The position numbers were made by a program, and so were the translations under genes. The notes beneath the pieces are model-generated. The model saw only the letters and a list, made by a program, of their open reading frames with translations, did no database searches and had not been told where the DNA came from. 64,000 nucleotides of DNA, taken from Granulicella aggregans (GTDB lineage: Bacteria; Acidobacteriota; Terriglobia; Terriglobales; Acidobacteriaceae). Shown piece by piece: positions 36,234 to 45,682 of this stretch. Numbering within the stretch: the first letter of the stretch is position 1; each line of letters opens with the position of its first letter. The DNA lies in contig NZ_JACHIP010000005.1 of assembly GCF_014203275.1 (NCBI RefSeq), positions 620,001-684,000 of the forward strand, read 5' to 3'.

Positions 36234-38425
36234 TAGCAAGCAGCTCAGCCCGCAGACGAAGATGGTTGCTGCTCCTCAGCGTTACTTCAGTTGCATTGCT
36301 CCTGTGGGGGGCGGCGGCATACCTTCGCAGCTCCAGCCGTGGATTACCCTATCGTGACTCCTTCAAAGACGGGACCGCGGATGAGTGGAAGGCCTTTGGC
36401 GGGACTTGGGAACTTGCAAATGGATCGATGCGGAACGACTCGGACGAACGGGGAGCCAAGCTACTGACCGGCTCGTACAAGTGGTCGGACTATTCGATTG
36501 AAGCGGACGTGATGTTGCTGGGTCTAGGGGGCGACGCAGGTCTCATGCTGCGGTCCAGCGACGAAGAACAGGGCGTGGATGCCTACAGAGGCTACTATGC
36601 TGGTCTTCGCACACTGGATAATTCGCTCATGATTGGGCGAGCCGGATACGGTTGGGAAGAGGTCATGGATAAGTTCGACCTGGATCAACAAGGAGTGCGG
36701 GCCGCGCGATGGTACCACTTGAAGCTGCTTGGTTATGGATGCCAGTTCGCCGTGACAGCGACTCTGCTCCCAGAAGAGGGTAGAGGAACAACCATCGCCA
36801 TCACCGATGAAGACTGTATTCACGAAGGGAGGGCAGGTCTTCGGTCGTACGCCTCTGGCGGTGTGTGGCGCAACGTTACCATTCATCCGGCCTCGCGGGC
36901 CGATCTTGCAGAGATGCTTGCCGCGGCGAGACACGAGGTCAAGCTGGGCGCAAAGCGTCTAAAAAGCGCTCAGAGCCCGTGGGATTTGTATGCATCTTTT
37001 CCAGCTACTGGACCACAGCCGCTTTTTACAGGTCCTAAGGCCCAATTGATCAACACGCTTCGCCTTCCACCGTCGACAGCAGCGCTTACGGCAACAATTC
37101 GGGGGACTGTGGTGCTTGCGTCGCCGGCCCTCTTTGTGCAGGACGCGACGGGGGGTATCTCGGTACAGCAACTGAAGGCACAGGATTTGAAGGTGGGGGA
37201 CGAAGTGCAGGTATCGGGCACGGTGCACGCCAAAGCCTTCAGCCCGACATTGGAGCGGGCAACGGTGCAAGTGCTATGGGAAAACACACCCATGCCCCCT
37301 GTGTCGTTAACGGCGTCACAGGTCGCAACAGGAGAATTCGATGCCACCTTTATCGAAGTGGAGGGGCGGCTGACGGGTAAGAAGCGCGGACCTGACGACA
37401 GCCTCGTCTTCGATCTCGACTCGGGACCACAGTCCTTTCAGGCAGTGATGAACCGGGGACGGGGTGACACTTTGTTCAGCACGCTAAAACCAGGAAGCAT
37501 TTTGCGCTTGCGGGGAGTCGCTGTTTCAGACGGTGCTTATACGCAAAATCTGGTCCCGTTCGCATTGCTGTTGCGCTCGAGCGACGACGCCCTCGTTCTG
37601 GCCGGGCCACCTTGGTGGAACGCGCGTCATGCGTTTGTTGCTGCGGTGGCGCTGCTCTTGATGGCCATGGTCGCCAACTTCTTCTACCACCGGGCCGAGA
37701 GCTGGCGTTTGCGCGCTGTACTCGACGAGCGAGAACGCATGGCCTATGAGATGCACGACACCCTTTCCCAAAGCTTCGCGGGCATCGGCTTTCAGTTGAA
37801 AGCGATTCGCGAGGGGATGCCGGAAAACTATCCGCAGCTTCAGCAACAGTTGGACCTCGCCAGCGACCTTGTACGGCACAGCCACGAGGAGACGCGGCGA
37901 AGTATCGCTGTGCTGCGCCCAGAACAACTCGGGCCTGATGGACTTCTCAGGTCACTCAGAGAGTGTGCTGATCGTCTGGTGGAGGGCGGTTCGGTGGAGA
38001 TTCAAGCGACCTCCTCTGGGGAGCCGGTTAAACTGCCTTTGCGCGTCGCCGACGCAATATACCACATCGGGCTGGAGGCGCTTGCGAACGCGGTACGTCA
38101 TGGCCATCCAACCAGGCTTGATATCAGGCTTGCCTTCGAAAAGGATCTGGTGCAGCTGCGGGTTCTAGATGACGGAGGCGGGTTCCTTGGCAGAGAGGAC
38201 TCTCCAGGTTTAGGAATTCGAAGCATGCGAAAACGAGCTTCCAACATCGGAGCGACGCTTGAGATTTCGAGCCTCTTGGGCGAAGGAACAGAAGTTTGGA
38301 TTTCGTCCGATCTAAACATCCGAGAAGCATCTGGGTTCGGGCCTGGTTTTTCCCCAAAAAATATGTGGAGGCGGATACGTCATGTTGCAGGTACCAGAAG
38401 GCCAGATCCGAATTCTTATCGTTGA
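36230..38425 (+). CDS. Sensor histidine kinase with lectin-like periplasmic domain and OB-fold modules
   Basis: An inner-membrane kinase of 731 residues with an unusual sensor part. After an anchor (WLLLLSVTSVALLLWGAAAY), residues about 40-215 look like a LamG/3-keto-disaccharide-hydrolase-type jelly roll (FKDGTADEWKAFGGTWELAN, YSIEADVMLLGLGGDAGLML, GRAGLRSYASGGVWRNVTI). Residues about 285-435 hold one or two OB-like beta domains (IRGTVVLASPALFVQDATGG, KVGDEVQVSGTV). A second membrane helix lies near 470-485 (FVAAVALLLMAMVANFF). The HisKA_3 box is RMAYEMHDTLSQSFAGIGFQ (His 509), and the ATPase domain has EALANAVRHG, DDGGGF and GLGIRSMRKRA. Its gene overlaps both neighbours. Inferred role: reads sugar occupancy, directly or via the lipoprotein. 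Confidence 0.88.
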   Translation: MIASSSARRRRWLLLLSVTSVALLLWGAAAYLRSSSRGLPYRDSFKDGTADEWKAFGGTWELANGSMRNDSDERGAKLLTGSYKWSDYSIEADVMLLGLGGDAGLMLRSSDEEQGVDAYRGYYAGLRTLDNSLMIGRAGYGWEEVMDKFDLDQQGVRAARWYHLKLLGYGCQFAVTATLLPEEGRGTTIAITDEDCIHEGRAGLRSYASGGVWRNVTIHPASRADLAEMLAAARHEVKLGAKRLKSAQSPWDLYASFPATGPQPLFTGPKAQLINTLRLPPSTAALTATIRGTVVLASPALFVQDATGGISVQQLKAQDLKVGDEVQVSGTVHAKAFSPTLERATVQVLWENTPMPPVSLTASQVATGEFDATFIEVEGRLTGKKRGPDDSLVFDLDSGPQSFQAVMNRGRGDTLFSTLKPGSILRLRGVAVSDGAYTQNLVPFALLLRSSDDALVLAGPPWWNARHAFVAAVALLLMAMVANFFYHRAESWRLRAVLDERERMAYEMHDTLSQSFAGIGFQLKAIREGMPENYPQLQQQLDLASDLVRHSHEETRRSIAVLRPEQLGPDGLLRSLRECADRLVEGGSVEIQATSSGEPVKLPLRVADAIYHIGLEALANAVRHGHPTRLDIRLAFEKDLVQLRVLDDGGGFLGREDSPGLGIRSMRKRASNIGATLEISSLLGEGTEVWISSDLNIREASGFGPGFSPKNMWRRIRHVAGTRRPDPNSYR

Positions 38426-39023
38426 TGACCACCTAGTTGTCCGGGCTGGCCTTGCAAGCATGCTAGGTACTCAAGCGGAGCTGGATCTGATCGGCTCTGT
38501 GCCAAGCGGCGAAGAGGCGCTCAAGGTAATCGAGGAGCGTGAACCGCACGTTCTGTTACTCGACCTGCGCATGCCAGGCATGAGCGGCGTGGACACGCTT
38601 CACGCTTTGAAGGCCGCAGGCAAAACTATCCGCGTCATCATCCTCACCAACTACGAAACCGACGAGGACATCTACCGCGCAGTGCAGGCTGGAGCGCAGG
38701 GATATCTGCTCAAAGATACGTCCCTGCGAGAGATGCTAGAGGCGATTCGAGCGGTGCACGCCGGCAAGCGTTACATCCCTCGACATATTGCGTCGAAACT
38801 TGCTGAGCGCATGGTGCGAACCGATCTAACCGCACGCGAGCTGGAGATTCTAAAGCTGCTGTCTAGGGGGCCTACCAATAAGCAGATCGGGCATGCCTTA
38901 GGAATAAGTGCCAACACTGTTCGGAACCATGTTTTGAAGATCATTGAGAAGCTCGAGGTTTCGGACCGTACGGAGGCGGCGACCACAGCAATTCAGCGAG
39001 GGCTGATTACGAGTGGCGAGTGA
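38382..39023 (+). CDS. NarL/FixJ-type response regulator
   Basis: A DNA-binding response regulator of 213 residues. The receiver domain has IRILIVDDHLVVRAGLASML, the phosphoacceptor Asp in LLLDLRMPGM (about residue 61) and ILTNYETDED. The LuxR-type output helix-turn-helix reads LTARELEILKLLSRGPTNKQ, IGHALGISANTVRNHVLKII and EKL. Its start lies 44 bases inside the kinase gene, so the two are cotranslated. Likely targets are the divergent receptor promoter (34983-35225) and the GH127 gene that follows. Confidence 0.92.
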   Translation: MLQVPEGQIRILIVDDHLVVRAGLASMLGTQAELDLIGSVPSGEEALKVIEEREPHVLLLDLRMPGMSGVDTLHALKAAGKTIRVIILTNYETDEDIYRAVQAGAQGYLLKDTSLREMLEAIRAVHAGKRYIPRHIASKLAERMVRTDLTARELEILKLLSRGPTNKQIGHALGISANTVRNHVLKIIEKLEVSDRTEAATTAIQRGLITSGE

Positions 39024-39190
39024 GCTTTGCTCGCCACGTGCTCGCGTGTCGCAGGTTTGGCCGGTGGGTCATGTGATCTATAGACCGAGTGGGGCAGATA
39101 AGAAGAAACTGTTGAAGCTGAAAGCTTGGCATCGGGCGCGTGGTTTTAGCTGCCGGGCGGTCAAGCCGAATCTATTGGGCCGGAGAAAAC

Positions 39191-41263
39191 ATGACCTTGC
39201 TGGAACGTCGTGACCTACTTAAACTCCTTGCCGGTGCAGCGGCCGGTGTCGCCTTTCAGGAGAAGGCGGCGTACGCAATGGAAACACGAGCCGTCGCCAA
39301 AGACCCAAACGAAACCAAGAGTTCCAAGGGCCCGGGGATGGAGGCGCCTCGGAACGTACGCAAGGCAAGTAAGAACCGCACACCGCTGGCACCGAACGCC
39401 TTCGACATGCTTCCGCTAGGATCGGTCCGGCCTGCCGGCTGGTTGCGCAGACAATTGGAGATTCAAGCCACGGGGCTCGGGGGGCATCTCGATGAGACCT
39501 GGGATGATGTTGGAAGCAACAGCGGATGGTTGGGTGGGACGGGAGAATCCTGGGAACGTGGGCCGTATTTCCTGGACGGCCTAATACCGCTGGCGTACCT
39601 GCTGGACGATGACCGCCTGAAGGCGAAAGCTCAGCGCTATATCGATTGGACTTTGACCCATCAACTGCCGAACGGAATGATTGGGCCGGCTTCTAACGAC
39701 GACTGGTGGCCGCGAATGGTTATGTTGAAGGCGCTGATTCAGTATGAGGAAGCGACCGGTGACCCCCGAGTCATCCCTGTCCTGATGCGCTACTTCGCGC
39801 ACCAGCTCGAGGCTCTTCCTGGACGGCCTCTGCGCGACTGGGGCAAGTTTCGCTGGCAAGACAATGCTCTGGCGGTGATCTGGCTCTATAACCGGAACGG
39901 CGATCCAAAGCTGATTGAATTGGCGCGACTGCTCCATAAACAGGGCTTTGACTGGCAGACAGACTTTGCGGACTTCAAGCACACACAACGCATCACGCCG
40001 GAGATGATCAAGTCCAAGGGGGACGACGGTCTCGGCGATTTTGCTCTCTCAACCCATGGGGTCAACAACGGACAAGCGCTGAAGGCTGCGCCGGTTTGGT
40101 CTGTCGTCTCTGGTCAGGAGACGGACCGCCGGGGGTTAGAGCAGATGCTATCTGCCCTTGACACATACCATGGCCTGCCAAACGGAATGTTCTCCTGCGA
40201 CGAACACTTCGCGGGCAGGGATCCCTCGCAGGGTTCAGAGTTATGCACTGTAGTAGAAACGATGTTTTCACTGGAACAATCGCTAGCTATCCTGGGAGAC
40301 GCATCGTTGGGTGATCGGCTGGAGCAGATTGCTTTCAACGCGCTGCCGGGCACGTTTACCGATGATATGTGGGCCCATCAATATAATCAGGAGCCGAACC
40401 AGGTTGAGGTAAGCCTGCACCAGAAGCCATGGACCACGGACGGTCCTGAGTCCAACTTGTACGGCCTGGAGCCCAACTTCGGTTGCTGTGCGGCAAACTT
40501 CCATCAAGGCTGGCCGAAGTTCGCGGCGAGTCTTTGGATGGCATCGCAGGATGGCGGACTGGTAGCCGCAGCTTACTCTCCGTGCGTTGTGCACACGGTG
40601 CTCGGCGATACTCCAGTCGAGATGGTAGAGGAGACGGAGTATCCCTTTCGCGGATCGATTCGGATTACCGTGAATCCGGAGACGCAGATCAAGTTCCCTC
40701 TTCGGTTGCGCATACCCACCTGGGCGAAGGAAGCCAAGATTACAGTCAACGGTCAGTCGCACCAACCGCCGGCACAAGCGGGATTCGCAAAGATCGATCG
40801 CGTGTGGAAGGCTGGGGATGCGGTTGAGGTGGTGTTTCCGATGGAGCCACGAGTCAAGCGTGGAGGATTCCGAAACTCCGTCTCTGTGGAGCGGGGGCCA
40901 TTGGTCTTCTCGTATCCCATTGGGGAAGACTGGGTAAAGCTGCGCACCCGTGGCATGACGGCTGATTGGCAAGTTTTCCCCACATCGCAGTGGAACTACG
41001 CGTTGGCGATGAACGGAACTAATGCGCATGGCTTGGTTGTTGAAGAACATCCCGTGGGCGGTACGCCCTTCGCGCTAAACGGAACGCCGGTGAAGCTGCA
41101 GGTCACCGCTCGCAAGATGTCAACCTGGCGCGCGGTGGACGGTGTGGCCGATCCTGTACCGGAAAGCCCTGTCACTAGCGATGAGACAGAGGAGACGATT
41201 ACGCTGGTCCCTTACGGAGCAGCAAAGCTGAGAATTACTGCTTTTCCGCACCTTAAGAGTTGA
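39191..41263 (+). CDS. Exported GH127-family beta-L-arabinofuranosidase-like protein
   Basis: A (alpha/alpha)6-barrel glycosidase of 690 residues. ATG 39191, after GGAGAAAAC, starts a Tat-like leader (MTLLERRDLLKLLAGAAAGV ending AYA). Family motifs: PLGSVRPAGWLRRQLEIQA, GLGGHLDETWDDVG, WERGPYFLDGLIPLAYLLDD, DDWWPRMVMLKALIQY, CTVVETMFSLEQ (conserved Glu) and the Cys-rich site NFGCCAANFHQGWPKF. In characterised GH127 enzymes a Cys nucleophile in a zinc-cysteine cluster works with a Glu. Only part of that cluster is obvious here, so activity on beta-L-arabinofuranose is likely rather than certain. It follows the locus 3 regulator by 167 bases. Confidence 0.85.
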   Translation: MTLLERRDLLKLLAGAAAGVAFQEKAAYAMETRAVAKDPNETKSSKGPGMEAPRNVRKASKNRTPLAPNAFDMLPLGSVRPAGWLRRQLEIQATGLGGHLDETWDDVGSNSGWLGGTGESWERGPYFLDGLIPLAYLLDDDRLKAKAQRYIDWTLTHQLPNGMIGPASNDDWWPRMVMLKALIQYEEATGDPRVIPVLMRYFAHQLEALPGRPLRDWGKFRWQDNALAVIWLYNRNGDPKLIELARLLHKQGFDWQTDFADFKHTQRITPEMIKSKGDDGLGDFALSTHGVNNGQALKAAPVWSVVSGQETDRRGLEQMLSALDTYHGLPNGMFSCDEHFAGRDPSQGSELCTVVETMFSLEQSLAILGDASLGDRLEQIAFNALPGTFTDDMWAHQYNQEPNQVEVSLHQKPWTTDGPESNLYGLEPNFGCCAANFHQGWPKFAASLWMASQDGGLVAAAYSPCVVHTVLGDTPVEMVEETEYPFRGSIRITVNPETQIKFPLRLRIPTWAKEAKITVNGQSHQPPAQAGFAKIDRVWKAGDAVEVVFPMEPRVKRGGFRNSVSVERGPLVFSYPIGEDWVKLRTRGMTADWQVFPTSQWNYALAMNGTNAHGLVVEEHPVGGTPFALNGTPVKLQVTARKMSTWRAVDGVADPVPESPVTSDETEETITLVPYGAAKLRITAFPHLKS

Positions 41264-41481
41264 CTCGAAGTGTCCAAGACACCGTGGACGGCCTGGACTT
41301 CAATCACGCTCTTCGTCTCCACGATCGACACGGGCTTTCGATCAGACGGGTAAACCAAACATTCTTCAAGCTCTCAAAGCGCGATTTCGTCGTTAACGTT
41401 ATTAGGCTATTTTGCATGAGCTGACCTCCGATAGGGACCGAGGAGTATACATTTGAAAGCGCCAAGCCCGGCTGGCGTGAC

Positions 41482-42816
41482 TTGAGGGGAATACGTTTGA
41501 TCCGAAGAGAAATGCTTCCACTGTTTGGCTCGCTGCTCCTGACCGTATTCTCAGCTTGCGCCCAGACGACTCTTACGATCGCCACCGTCAACAATGGTGA
41601 CATGATCGTCATGCAGCGTCTTGCGAAGCAGTTTGAGCAGCAGCATCCTGAGATTCGCCTCGACTGGGTAATTCTGGAAGAGAAGATTCTTCGTGAGAAG
41701 ACGACGACCGACGCTGCCGCCCACGGTGGCCAATTCGACATTGTCACGATCGGCCCGTTGGAAGCGCCGATCTGGGGTCGGCGTGGCTGGCTGTTACCGC
41801 TCGAAGACAAGCTGTCCTCTAGCTACGATCTCAATGACCTGCTGAGGCCGATGCGCGATGGAGCCTCTGACTCGGGTCACCTTTATGCCTTGCCGTTTTA
41901 CGGCGAGAGTTCCATGACCTACTATCGCAAAGATCTCTTTCGGCGCGCCGGTTTGACGATGCCATTGCAGCCGACGTATGACGATATCTCGCGCTTCGCT
42001 CAAAAGCTAAATGACCCTGCGCACGATCTGTCCGGCATCTGTCTTCGGGGCAAACCCGGATGGGGTGAGAATATGGGTTACATCTCCACTGTCGCTAATA
42101 CATTCGGGGGGCGGTGGTTTGACGAGTCATGGCGACCTCAATTCGACTCACCCGAGTGGCACGCTGCCGTCAGTTATTACGTCGACCTGCTGCAGAAGTA
42201 TGGGCCGCCGGGTAGCAGCTCGAACGGTTTCAACGAGTCTCTTACCCTCTTCGAAAACGGTCGCTGTGCGATGTGGATTGATGCGACTGTAGCGGCCGGT
42301 TCGCTCTCCAATGCCAAACAATCCAAGGTTGCTTCCACTGTAGGCTATGCGTCCGCGCCGATCGCCACAACCCCGCGTGGCTCGCAATGGCTTTGGTTTT
42401 GGGCGCTTGGTATACCCTCGTCCTCAAAGCATCCCGAAGCGGCTCTGAAGTTCATCGAGTGGGCTACCTCAAAGGAGTACATTCAACTGGTTGCCCAAAC
42501 GAATGGCTGGGAGACAGTCCCGCCCGGCACGCGGGAATCGACATATAAGCAATTACAGTATCTTGATGCAGCACCATTTGCCGGGCTCACCTATCGCTCT
42601 ATCATGGCTGCCGACCCACTGCACCCAACTGAGAAGCCTGTTCCATACACCGGAGTTCAATGCATCGTCATCCCTTCGTTTCCCACGATCGGCAACCAGG
42701 TCGGCCAACTCATCGCAGCCGCCCTCGTCGGTAATATGTCTGTCGATGAGGCGCTTCACAAAGCCCAACTTGCGACGGAACGGGTAGAGCGCCGCGCCGG
42801 ACTTCTCCATCAATGA
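41482..42816 (+). CDS. ABC transporter substrate-binding protein, polyol/sugar type
   Basis: An extracellular solute-binding protein of family 1 (444 residues). It has a leader ending SACAQT and typical motifs: LTIATVNNGDMIVMQRLAKQ, FDIVTIGPLEAPIWGRRGWL, YALPFYGESSMTYYRKDLFR, FENGRCAMWIDATVAAG, WLWFWALGIPSSSKHPEAAL and KFIEWATSKEYIQLVAQTNG. This resembles sorbitol/mannitol-binding proteins of the SmoE type. It is the first gene of a five-gene operon with two permeases, an ATPase and a mannitol-dehydrogenase family enzyme, so a hexitol is the likely ligand. Its stop overlaps the next start (ATGA at 42813). Confidence 0.9.
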   Translation: MRGIRLIRREMLPLFGSLLLTVFSACAQTTLTIATVNNGDMIVMQRLAKQFEQQHPEIRLDWVILEEKILREKTTTDAAAHGGQFDIVTIGPLEAPIWGRRGWLLPLEDKLSSSYDLNDLLRPMRDGASDSGHLYALPFYGESSMTYYRKDLFRRAGLTMPLQPTYDDISRFAQKLNDPAHDLSGICLRGKPGWGENMGYISTVANTFGGRWFDESWRPQFDSPEWHAAVSYYVDLLQKYGPPGSSSNGFNESLTLFENGRCAMWIDATVAAGSLSNAKQSKVASTVGYASAPIATTPRGSQWLWFWALGIPSSSKHPEAALKFIEWATSKEYIQLVAQTNGWETVPPGTRESTYKQLQYLDAAPFAGLTYRSIMAADPLHPTEKPVPYTGVQCIVIPSFPTIGNQVGQLIAAALVGNMSVDEALHKAQLATERVERRAGLLHQ

Positions 42817-43715
42817 CAGCCTCATCCATTCAACCCGAAAACGATGTGTCCTGGCGAGATACTGTTGCGCAGTCAGCGCTGAGACTGCCGGCGATCGTCT
42901 CCTTGTTCATCTGGTCGATCGTGCCGCTCCTCATGACGATCTGGTTCTCGTTCCGTCGTTACAACCTGATGGAACCTGAGAGGACCGGTTTCGACGGTGT
43001 CGGCAACTATCGGTATCTCCTTAGCGATCCCAGCCTGACATCGGCCATTGGCAACACTGTCCTGCTGGTCTGCTCAGTCCTCGTTATCACCATCGGTCTC
43101 GGCACGCTGCTGGCTGTCCTCTACGATCAGGAGTTTTTCGGACGCGGCATCGCCCGCGTTCTTGTGCTAGCACCGTTCTTCATCATGCCGACCGTGAGCG
43201 CACTTCTGTGGAAGAACATGATGATGCACCCTGATTATGGGTTTCTCGCTTTTCTAATGCGATCCGTGGGATTGAAGCCGGTTGACTGGTTTGCCGTCGC
43301 CCCACTCACTTCCATCATCATCATTGTCTCCTGGCAGTGGCTTCCCTTCGCTGTCCTCACCCTGCTTACCGCCGTGCAGTCACTTGATTCTGAACGAAAG
43401 GAGGCGGCACGGATGGATGGGGCAAATGCGTTCAACATCTTCCGATACATCCTGCTGCCACATCTCGAGCGCGCAATCTCCGCCACGGTCATGATCGAAA
43501 CGATCTTCCTGCTTGGCATCTTCGCTGAGATCTACGTGACCACCTCGGGCGGCCCGGGCTTCGCGTCCACCAATCTCTCTTTCCTTATCTATCGCTATGC
43601 TTTGCTTGAATACGACATAGGTGGAGCCTCTGTCGCAGGCCTTGTCGCAATCGTTCTCGCCAACATCCTCGCCTTCTTCCTCATGCGTTCGTTCGCAAGA
43701 AACCTGGACGTCTAG
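42813..43715 (+). CDS. ABC transporter permease 1 (polyol/sugar, MalF type)
   Basis: An inner-membrane permease of 300 residues with about six helices (e.g. LPAIVSLFIWSIVPLLMTIW, TVLLVCSVLVITIGLGTLLA). The cytoplasmic EAA loop that docks the ATPase is EAARMDGANAFNIFRYILLP. It overlaps the binding-protein gene by four bases and is two bases from the second permease. As a pair they form the channel of the predicted mannitol/sorbitol importer. Confidence 0.92.
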   Translation: MTASSIQPENDVSWRDTVAQSALRLPAIVSLFIWSIVPLLMTIWFSFRRYNLMEPERTGFDGVGNYRYLLSDPSLTSAIGNTVLLVCSVLVITIGLGTLLAVLYDQEFFGRGIARVLVLAPFFIMPTVSALLWKNMMMHPDYGFLAFLMRSVGLKPVDWFAVAPLTSIIIIVSWQWLPFAVLTLLTAVQSLDSERKEAARMDGANAFNIFRYILLPHLERAISATVMIETIFLLGIFAEIYVTTSGGPGFASTNLSFLIYRYALLEYDIGGASVAGLVAIVLANILAFFLMRSFARNLDV

Positions 43716-43717
43716 CC

Positions 43718-44542
43718 ATGTCTTCAAAGAAACTCCGCCGAAAGCTTCTGATGACCGCGCTTGGCTGGGCTGTGGCCCTCGTTATTTCGTTCCCGGCCCT
43801 TTGGCTGGTGCTTACCAGCTTCAAGACTGAGACAGAAGCAATTTCGCGCATCCCTCATATCCTGTTTCGTGCGACGCTGGAGAATTATGTCGCCGTCCAG
43901 GAGCGAACCACTTACTTTCACTTCGCCGGCAACAGCGTGATTGTGGCTATCGGCTCAACGATTCTCGCTCTCGCCCTGGCTATTCCGTGCGCGTACGCGA
44001 TGGCCTTCATGCCGACCAAACGTACCCGCGATACGCTACTCTGGATGCTCTCAACGAAGATGATGCCCTCCGTCGGGGTGCTTGTCCCGATCTACCTTAT
44101 TTTCCGCGAGATGAACCTGCTCGACACGCGCACGGGACTGCTCCTCATCAACGCACTTCTGAACCTGCCTATCATCGTGTGGATGCTTTACACCTTCTTC
44201 AAAGAAGTACCCCGCGAAGTGCTTGAAGCCGCACGCATGGATGGCGCGAGTCCGCTCCGCGAGCTCTACGATCTGCTGCTTCCTCTCGCCATGCCTGGCA
44301 TTGTTTCAACCAGTCTCCTCGCAATCATCCTCGCCTGGAACGAAGCCTTCTGGAGTCTTACCCTTACTGCTGCAAAAGCCGCCCCACTGACAGCATTCGT
44401 CGCTTCTTTTTCAAGCCCCGAAGGGCTCTTCTACTCAAAGCTTTCGGCTGCGTCGACCATGGCCATTGCGCCGATTGTTATTCTTGGTTGGCTGAGCCAA
44501 AAACAACTTGTTCGCGGCCTTACTTTTGGTGCGGTGAAGTAA
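43718..44542 (+). CDS. ABC transporter permease 2 (polyol/sugar, MalG type)
   Basis: An inner-membrane permease of 274 residues, partner of the protein before it. The N-terminal helix is ALGWAVALVISFPALWLVLT; the phrase LTSFKTETEAISRIP is characteristic of MalG-type subunits. The EAA loop reads EAARMDGASPLRELYDLLLP and is followed by ILAWNEAFWSLTLTAAKAAP. The substrate is inferred from the operon as hexitol. Confidence 0.92.
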   Translation: MSSKKLRRKLLMTALGWAVALVISFPALWLVLTSFKTETEAISRIPHILFRATLENYVAVQERTTYFHFAGNSVIVAIGSTILALALAIPCAYAMAFMPTKRTRDTLLWMLSTKMMPSVGVLVPIYLIFREMNLLDTRTGLLLINALLNLPIIVWMLYTFFKEVPREVLEAARMDGASPLRELYDLLLPLAMPGIVSTSLLAIILAWNEAFWSLTLTAAKAAPLTAFVASFSSPEGLFYSKLSAASTMAIAPIVILGWLSQKQLVRGLTFGAVK

Positions 44543-44579
44543 GGTAACGAACAGCAGACAGTTACGAACAGGACGCACG

Positions 44580-45674
44580 ATGGCAACCGTAAAGCTGGTC
44601 GAAATTCGAAAAGCATTCGATGCCACTGAGATCATCAAGGGTGTCGATCTCACGATCCATGATCGCGAACTTACCGTTTTTGTCGGTCCTTCCGGTTGCG
44701 GCAAGTCGACACTGCTGCGACTCATCGCCGGCCTCGAAGAGATTACCTCCGGTGATCTTTTTATCGATGGCCAACGTGTCAATGATGTTCCTCCCGCGCG
44801 TCGCGGCCTGGCCCTTGTATTTCAAAGCTATGCACTCTATCCCCACATGAACGTCGAAGAGAACATGTCGTTCTCTCTTAAGATCGCGGGCGTGGACAGG
44901 GATGAACGCAAGAGAATTGTTCTTGACGCCGCGCGCATCCTGAACCTCGAGACGTATCTCGATCGCAAGCCCAAGGAGCTCTCCGGTGGGCAGCGCCAGC
45001 GCGTCGCGATCGGACGCGCCATCGTTCGCAATCCACGCGTCTTTTTGTTCGACGAGCCTTTGTCCAATCTTGATGCCGCTCTGCGCGTCCGTATGCGCCT
45101 TGAACTCACCAAGCTTCATCATCAGCTAGGCGCCACCATGATCTATGTCACGCATGACCAGGTCGAAGCGATGACCATGGCCGATCGCATCGTTGTTCTG
45201 CGAGCCGGCGTGGTAGAACAGGTCGGCACACCGATGGACTTATATCACCACCCCCGCAACCTCTTCGTAGCCGGATTTATAGGTTCGCCGCGGATGAACT
45301 TTCTTGAAGCGACTGTTCAGCAGATCGGGCCGACCGGGGCGGTGCTCGATCTCGGACAGGCAGGAGAACTCCACGTACCGTCCTTCGAACATGCCCCGCA
45401 AGGCAAGAAGCTGACCATTGGTATACGTCCTGAGCACCTTACGCTTGCCACACCAGCTCAGAGCAGCCTTTCCGCGCAGGTGCAGGTTGTCGAACACCTG
45501 GGCAGCGAAAGTTACGTTTATGTTCAAGCCATTTCCGGCGAATCGCTTGTTCTGCGAGTGAATGGTGAAACCACCGTGCGGCCAGACCAGGAAGTTCATC
45601 TCAACCTCAACCCATCGTTCCTCCACTTCTTCGACGCAAATGGCGATGCGATCCCGGCCAAGCGCCTGAGTTAA
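44580..45674 (+). CDS. ABC transporter ATP-binding protein, UgpC/MalK type
   Basis: The ATPase subunit of the importer, 364 residues. Walker A is GPSGCGKST, the Q-loop region VFQSYALYPHMNVEENM, the signature LSGGQRQRVAIGRAIV, Walker B VFLFDEPLSNLD and the switch His in YVTHDQVEAMTMADRIV. The C-terminal TOBE-type domain (about residues 240-364) carries FIGSPRMNFLEA and GIRPEHL, typical of sugar/glycerol-phosphate systems. It lies 37 bases after permease 2. Confidence 0.94.
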   Translation: MATVKLVEIRKAFDATEIIKGVDLTIHDRELTVFVGPSGCGKSTLLRLIAGLEEITSGDLFIDGQRVNDVPPARRGLALVFQSYALYPHMNVEENMSFSLKIAGVDRDERKRIVLDAARILNLETYLDRKPKELSGGQRQRVAIGRAIVRNPRVFLFDEPLSNLDAALRVRMRLELTKLHHQLGATMIYVTHDQVEAMTMADRIVVLRAGVVEQVGTPMDLYHHPRNLFVAGFIGSPRMNFLEATVQQIGPTGAVLDLGQAGELHVPSFEHAPQGKKLTIGIRPEHLTLATPAQSSLSAQVQVVEHLGSESYVYVQAISGESLVLRVNGETTVRPDQEVHLNLNPSFLHFFDANGDAIPAKRLS

Positions 45675-45682
45675 CTAGACCC

